A stretch of 64,000 nucleotides of DNA from Brevundimonas sp. UBA5713 (GTDB lineage: Bacteria > Pseudomonadota > Alphaproteobacteria > Caulobacterales > Caulobacteraceae). Position numbers and translations under genes: made by a program. The notes under the pieces are model-generated. The model saw nothing but the letters and a program-made list of their open reading frames with translations, was not told where the DNA came from and did no database searches. Below are positions 60,194 to 64,000 of this stretch, piece after piece; position 1 is the first letter of the stretch; each line of letters opens with the position of its first letter. The DNA lies in contig NZ_DIGV01000051.1 in assembly GCF_002419815.1 (NCBI RefSeq), positions 1-64,000 of the forward strand, read 5' to 3'.

Positions 60194-60226
60194 CAAAAAA
60201 AGGCGGCCGGATAAACCGACCGCCTT
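60194..60226 (-). terminator. Terminator of the rpsM-rpsK-rpoA-rplQ operon
   Basis: An 11-bp stem with one mismatch (60200-60210 with 60216-60226) and loop ATAAA; an A run at 60194-60201 gives a strong U tract on the minus strand. Confidence 0.92.
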
Positions 60227-60258
60227 CTTCGAAAGCAGATGCTTTGTGGAAACGAAGC

Positions 60259-60675
60259 TTAGGCTTCGTCGCCTTCGATCTGGACGACCGGACCGGAGTC
60301 CTTGCCCTTGGCCGAAACGTCGCGATCAACGAACTCGATGACAGCCATCGGAGCGTTGTCGCCGTGACGGTAACCGGCCTTCATGATGCGGATGTAGCCA
60401 CCTTGGCGGTCCGCATAGCGGGCAGCCAGAGTGTCGAACAGCTTGCCGACTTGCGGCACATCACGAACGGCGCTGATAGCCTGACGACGAGCGTGCAGGT
60501 CGCCCTTCTTGGCGAGGGTCACCAGCTTCTCGACGAAAGGACGCAGTTCCTTCGCCTTCGGCAGGGTGGTGGTGATTTGCTCGTGCTTGATCAGCGAGGC
60601 AGCCATGTTGGCGAACATGGCCTGGCGGTGGCTGACCGTACGGCCGAGCTTACGATAGGCGGCGCCGTGGCGCAT
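60259..60675 (-). CDS. rplQ: 50S ribosomal protein L17
   Basis: The 138-residue protein starts MRHGAAYRKLGRTVSHR, the conserved L17 N-terminus, with FANMAASLIKHEQITTTLPKAKELRPF in two parts and GGYIRIMKAGYRHGDNAPMAVIEFV. It is a large-subunit protein near the exit tunnel. GGAG lies 8 bases before the ATG. It is the last gene of the alpha operon, followed directly by the terminator. Confidence 0.98.
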   Translation of the reverse strand: MRHGAAYRKLGRTVSHRQAMFANMAASLIKHEQITTTLPKAKELRPFVEKLVTLAKKGDLHARRQAISAVRDVPQVGKLFDTLAARYADRQGGYIRIMKAGYRHGDNAPMAVIEFVDRDVSAKGKDSGPVVQIEGDEA

Positions 60676-60793
60676 CGGGGTCTCTCCTACTCAACCCTGG
60701 TTTCCTGTCCGATCTTTGTGGACCAGGACCTAGGGCCTCTCATTCTAACCGCCCCAACCGATCCAACGAGGACCTGGGCGGAGGGGTTGATGA

Positions 60794-61813
60794 TCAGATC
60801 TGGTCGTCGAACTTCTTGGCCAGGTCTTCGATGTTTTCCGGCGGCCAGTTCGGCACATCCATGCCGAGGCTCAGGCCCATGGTCGCCAGAACTTCCTTAA
60901 TCTCGTTCAGCGACTTGCGGCCGAAGTTCGGGGTGCGAAGCATTTCGCCCTCGGTCTTCTGGATCAGGTCGCCGATGTAGACGATGTTGTCGTTCTTCAG
61001 GCAGTTCGCCGAGCGGACCGACAGTTCCAGTTCGTCCACCTTCTTCAGCAGGGCCGGGTTGAACGGCAGGTCGGGCTTACCGTCCGACTGCTCGACAGCC
61101 TTGGTCGGCTCTTCGAAGGTGATGAAGATCTGGAGCTGGTCTTGCAGGATGCGTGCTGCGAAAGCAGCGGCGTCAACCGGCGAAACCGCACCGTTGGTCT
61201 CGATCTCGAGGATCAGCTTGTCATAGTCCAGCGACTGGCCTTGACGGGTCGGCTCGACGCGATAGGCGACGCGCTTCACCGGCGAGTACAGGGCGTCAAC
61301 CGCGATCAGGCCGATCGGGGCGTCTTCCGGACGGTTGAACTCAGCAGCCACATAGCCCTTGCCGTTCTGGACGGTCAGTTCCATGCGGATCGATGCGCCG
61401 TCGTCCAGGGTGCAGATGACGTGATCCGGATTCAGGACCTCGATATCAGCCGGGACGTCGATCTGACCAGCCGTCACAACACCGGGACCGGTGGCGCGCA
61501 GGGTCATACGCTTCGGGCCTTCCGCATGCATGCGAAGAGCCAGTTGCTTGATGTTCAGGACGATGTCGACAACGTCCTCACGCACGCCTTCCAGCGAAGA
61601 AAACTCGTGGACGACGCCGTCGATTTGAATGGCGGTGACTGCTGCGCCCTGAAGCGAGGACAGCAGAACGCGGCGAAGCGCGTTACCGAGCGTCACACCG
61701 AAGCCGCGCTCGAGGGGTTCGGCGACCAGACGCGCTTTGCGCTGCGGGTCAGAGCCGGCCTCGACCTGGGGCTTCTCGGGACGGATCAGCTCTTGCCAGT
61801 TTCTTTCGATCAT
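60794..61813 (-). CDS. rpoA: RNA polymerase subunit alpha
   Basis: The 339-residue protein has the N-terminal dimerisation domain (RGFGVTLGNALRRVLLSS) and the C-terminal DNA-binding domain (SVRSANCLKNDNIVYIGDLI, LGMDVPNWPP). GAGGG lies 6 bases before the ATG at 61813; a GTG-started extension of 11 residues is ignored. It is part of rpsM-rpsK-rpoA-rplQ. Confidence 0.98.
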   Translation of the reverse strand: MIERNWQELIRPEKPQVEAGSDPQRKARLVAEPLERGFGVTLGNALRRVLLSSLQGAAVTAIQIDGVVHEFSSLEGVREDVVDIVLNIKQLALRMHAEGPKRMTLRATGPGVVTAGQIDVPADIEVLNPDHVICTLDDGASIRMELTVQNGKGYVAAEFNRPEDAPIGLIAVDALYSPVKRVAYRVEPTRQGQSLDYDKLILEIETNGAVSPVDAAAFAARILQDQLQIFITFEEPTKAVEQSDGKPDLPFNPALLKKVDELELSVRSANCLKNDNIVYIGDLIQKTEGEMLRTPNFGRKSLNEIKEVLATMGLSLGMDVPNWPPENIEDLAKKFDDQI

Positions 61814-61899
61814 TAGTGTCCCTCGAACGGGTTTCGCTGACCCCACCTGTGTGCACGCAGGTCGAAAGGGGTCAGCAGAAGAAAAGTGTCAGGCGGCGA

Positions 61900-62289
61900 T
61901 TAAACGCGACGACGCTTGGGCGGACGGCAACCGTTGTGCGGCATCGGCGTCACGTCACGAATGGTCGTGATGGTCATGCCCACAGCTTGCAGAGCGCGCA
62001 GAGCCGATTCACGGCCCGAACCCGGACCCGAAACGTTGACTTCCAGCGTCTTCACGCCGTGCTCAGCAGCCTTCTTGCCGGCGTCTTCAGCAGCCATCTG
62101 GGCGGCATACGGGGTCGACTTACGCGAACCCTTGAAGCCCATGTGACCAGCCGACGACCACGAGATCGCGTTGCCTTGGGCATCGGTGATCGTGATCATG
62201 GTGTTGTTGAAAGAAGCGTTCACGTGGGCAACGCCCGAGGTGATGTTCTTACGTTCGCGGCGCTTTACGCGACCCGGTTCCTTAGCCAT
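61900..62289 (-). CDS. rpsK: 30S ribosomal protein S11
   Basis: The 129-residue protein has the S11 signature: HVNASFNNTMITITDAQGNA, then SAGHMGFKGSRKSTPYAAQ and the C-terminal DVTPMPHNGCRPPKRRRV. S11 lies in the 30S platform near the Shine-Dalgarno contact. GAGAGG lies 8 bases before the ATG. It follows rpsM by 16 bases. Confidence 0.98.
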   Translation of the reverse strand: MAKEPGRVKRRERKNITSGVAHVNASFNNTMITITDAQGNAISWSSAGHMGFKGSRKSTPYAAQMAAEDAGKKAAEHGVKTLEVNVSGPGSGRESALRALQAVGMTITTIRDVTPMPHNGCRPPKRRRV

Positions 62290-62305
62290 CGGTCAGGCCT
62301 CTCTC

Positions 62306-62674
62306 TTACTTCTTCTTGCCAGCGATCGGCTTGGCCGGACCCTTGCGGGTACGAGCGTTGGTATGGGTGCGCTGACCACGAACCGGCAGGCCCTTACGGT
62401 GACGCAGGCCGCGGTAGCAGGCCAGGTCCATCAGGCGCTTGATGTTCATCGAGGTCTCACGACGCAGGTCACCTTCAACGGTGTAGTCGCGGTCAATAGC
62501 CTCACGGATCTGCAAGATCTCGGCGTCGGTCAGTTGATTAACACGACGTTCCGGCTCGATGCCGACCTTCGTGATGATCTCTTGGGCGTTGAATGCGCCG
62601 ATGCCATGGATGTACTGAAGCGCGATTACCACGCGCTTGTTGGTCGGAATGTTGACGCCAGCGATACGGGCCAC
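62306..62674 (-). CDS. rpsM: 30S ribosomal protein S13
   Basis: The 122-residue protein starts with GTG as MARIAGVNIP, the conserved S13 N-terminus, and ends with the basic tail RTHTNARTRKGPAKPIAGKKK split over the end. GGAG lies 6 bases upstream of the GTG at 62674. An in-frame upstream ATG gives 11 non-conserved residues and is rejected. S13 contacts the 50S subunit in bridge B1. Confidence 0.97.
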   Translation of the reverse strand: MARIAGVNIPTNKRVVIALQYIHGIGAFNAQEIITKVGIEPERRVNQLTDAEILQIREAIDRDYTVEGDLRRETSMNIKRLMDLACYRGLRHRKGLPVRGQRTHTNARTRKGPAKPIAGKKK

Positions 62675-62846
62675 GAAATTCTCCAAGTACGCGTTAGTCA
62701 GACGCAAAAACCGTTCCGGTTAACAAACCTGGAACGTGTGCGCCCTTCGCGGAAGGCTGTCCTTATACAGGGGATTCCCGCGTCGTCAACCGGCGCGAGG
62801 AAACAAGGTGAAGTTAATAAGCGGTTACTGCCCAAAAACCTCGACC

Positions 62847-63572
62847 TTAGGGCCACTCTACACCTACCTGAACCGATGCGCCAGCCACCCTTTGCCCGCC
62901 TCTGACCGGCGGCTCGAAGCGGAAGTAGCGCGAGGCCAGCAACGCGGCCTCGCCGAATCCCAGCCCTTGGGGCGACTCGGAGACCACGCGGCAAGCCTCT
63001 AGGCGCGTATCCAGCCGAATCTGGCAGCTGAGCGTGGCACGACCGCCCTGACGGCGGCGAAACGCCTCTCGGGGATGCACAGCGCGTAACTCTGCCTGTG
63101 TGGGTCCGCGCACCAGTCGAGGTCCCTGCCCGCGGCCATCGCCGTCACCGTCGCCGATACCGCGACCGGTCCCCTGCCCTTCGCCGCCTTGGCCAAGACC
63201 CGGTGTCGGGCCCTGTTCATCCGAGCGGCCTATAACGAGCGGTGGCTGCTCTCGCGCGGGCGTCGGCGGCGCGACCACCTCCGGCTGGGGCACGGGTTGC
63301 GGCACAGGTCTGACAAGCGAGGGGGCCTTGGGTGCGCCCCCTCCCCGCTCAGGCGTCGGACGAACATCCAAGGGCGGTGGCGGCGGCGGCGGGTCAGGCC
63401 GGACCAGTTCGACAATCATCGGATCGGCTAAGGTCACGCCTGCGCTGTCGCCATCCATATGGCCCAACGCCAGCAGCAAACCCGCATGGGCCACCGCCAC
63501 CACCCCATAGGTGGCCAGCTTGCGCCCTCGATTGGCCTTCGGGCCTGCCGTTCTGTGATCCGTCAACGCCAT
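62847..63572 (-). CDS. TonB-like protein with Pro/Gly-rich linker
   Basis: The 241-residue protein has one membrane segment (LATYGVVAVAHAGLLLALG, about 20-38), then a run of prolines (DPPPPPPPLDVRPTP) and a Gly-rich region (LGQGGEGQGTGRGIGDGDGD), and a C-terminal TonB/TolA-like domain of about 80 residues (PREAFRRRQGGRATLSCQIRL, CRVVSESPQGLGFGEAALL). Its C-domain has a similar SCQI...C(R)VVSE pattern to the TonB-like protein at 36161. It sits between adk and rpsM, an uncommon place. Start at 63572 assumed; no strong ribosome site. Confidence 0.8.
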   Translation of the reverse strand: MALTDHRTAGPKANRGRKLATYGVVAVAHAGLLLALGHMDGDSAGVTLADPMIVELVRPDPPPPPPPLDVRPTPERGGGAPKAPSLVRPVPQPVPQPEVVAPPTPAREQPPLVIGRSDEQGPTPGLGQGGEGQGTGRGIGDGDGDGRGQGPRLVRGPTQAELRAVHPREAFRRRQGGRATLSCQIRLDTRLEACRVVSESPQGLGFGEAALLASRYFRFEPPVRGGQRVAGASVQVGVEWP

Positions 63573-63614
63573 AGGCTGATCTAACGCACAACGGGCCATA
63601 AGGTGCAGCCCAGC

Positions 63615-63649
63615 AAAAAGGGCCGGCTTCCGTAGAAGCCGACCCTCTT
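63615..63649 (-). terminator. Terminator between adk and the TonB-like gene
   Basis: An imperfect stem of about 11-13 bp (63618-63630 with 63635-63648) with loop CGTA, followed on the minus strand by U residues. It separates the adk transcript from the TonB-like gene. Confidence 0.8.
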
Positions 63650-63672
63650 GTCAGATCATGAGATCGGATGGT

Positions 63673-64000
63673 TTAGGCCATCGCCTCATCGATGGCCTTG
63701 GCCACCGACTCGATGTCGCCCATGCCATCCACTTCGACCAGCTTGCCCTGTGCTTCATAGTAGGGAAGCAGCGGAGCGGTCTGGCCGTTATAGACAGCGA
63801 GACGATCCTTGAAGGTCTCGGGGTTGTCGTCCGGACGACCCTGATCCTCAAAGCGCTTGGTGATGCGCTGGGTCAGAGCCGCATCATCCACTTTCAGACG
63901 AATGACGCGATCGATCTGGGCACCACGCTTGGCGAGCATGGCGTCCAGCGCCTCGGCCTGCGCCACATTGCGCGGGAAGCCATCAAAGATGGCCCCGCCC
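63673..64000 (-). CDS. adk: Adenylate kinase, C-terminal part (cut by window edge)
   Basis: The last 109 residues are seen. They begin GAIFDGFPRNVAQAEALD, the AMP-binding DGFPR motif, and continue through RVIRLKVDDAALTQRITKRFEDQGRPDDNPE, in parts, and ALNNAT-like lid residues. No zinc-type Cys4 lid is seen, so it is the short-lid form common in alphaproteobacteria. Adenylate kinase balances ATP, ADP and AMP. In most alphaproteobacteria the order is secY-adk-rpsM, so secY should lie just outside the window. Confidence 0.95.
   Translation of the reverse strand, partial: GGAIFDGFPRNVAQAEALDAMLAKRGAQIDRVIRLKVDDAALTQRITKRFEDQGRPDDNPETFKDRLAVYNGQTAPLLPYYEAQGKLVEVDGMGDIESVAKAIDEAMA

Overview
The window is ordinary chromosomal DNA from an alphaproteobacterium, almost certainly order Caulobacterales. 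Evidence for this: an adjacent divK-pleD pair whose products look like the Caulobacter cell-cycle regulators, a lipoprotein of the CC0125/CC1285 type, two DUF2336 proteins, an ATP12-type F1 assembly chaperone, ClpS-ClpA, a phasin, and the adk-rpsM-rpsK-rpoA-rplQ order of the alpha operon. Base composition looks like about 60% G+C by eye, lower than typical Caulobacter; Asticcacaulis or a relative would fit, but the genus is inference. There is no rRNA, insertion sequence, prophage, plasmid or CRISPR array. Coding density is very high, with many 4-base start/stop overlaps.

Layout. 1-6.4 kb: partial MscS channel, reverse transsulfuration pair (cystathionine beta-synthase, cystathionine gamma-lyase/synthase), RNase R coupled to a Nudix hydrolase. 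6.4-12.6 kb: secreted protein, rpmG, pleD-divK, DNA polymerase IV (with an apparently non-standard start), a RidA protein coupled to an acyltransferase, a CsbD protein. 12.7-18.5 kb: clpA-clpS, phasin, D,D-carboxypeptidase with SPOR domain, HIT protein, tRNA-Thr. 18.6-22.1 kb: small hydrophilic proteins, a 2Fe-2S ferredoxin, a 72-residue three-repeat protein, a ferredoxin-reductase-like flavoprotein, a TetR regulator. 22.2-31.3 kb: feoAB, a lipoprotein cytochrome c, an RND efflux pump with adaptor, a class II aldolase translationally coupled to a secreted barrel-like protein. 31.4-36.9 kb: DUF2336, nadK, Hpt protein, DUF2336, lytic transglycosylase, TonB-like protein. 36.9-45 kb: ThiO-like oxidase, GTP-type pckG, an MFS/TetR divergent pair with a double operator, a DUF938 methyltransferase, a DJ-1-like protein, an RsuA-family pseudouridine synthase, and a winged-helix regulator plus membrane protein with a triple operator. 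45-53.5 kb: SRPBCC protein, the crcB-rluC-TPR/oxygenase-HAD-ATP12 operon, DUF2214 protein, lipoprotein, another pseudouridine synthase, and two paralogous small membrane proteins separated by an unannotated micro-ORF. 53.5-60.2 kb: rarA, HtrA-like protease, nucleotide pyrophosphatase-like lipoprotein, two-gene ABC exporter, GNAT acetyltransferase. 60.2-64 kb: the ribosomal alpha operon read on the minus strand, with a TonB-like gene sitting between adk and rpsM.

I did not find a defence island or an obviously new multi-gene system. The strongest unexpected signals are local: a zinc-ribbon extension of DinB that can only be read from a CTG or ATT start, well-defined multi-copy operators at 41.3 and 44.96 kb, the three-repeat miniprotein at 19.87 kb, a coupled micro-ORF at 52.83 kb, a TPR/2OG-oxygenase gene inside the crcB-rluC-HAD-ATP12 run, and the TonB-like gene inside the alpha operon.
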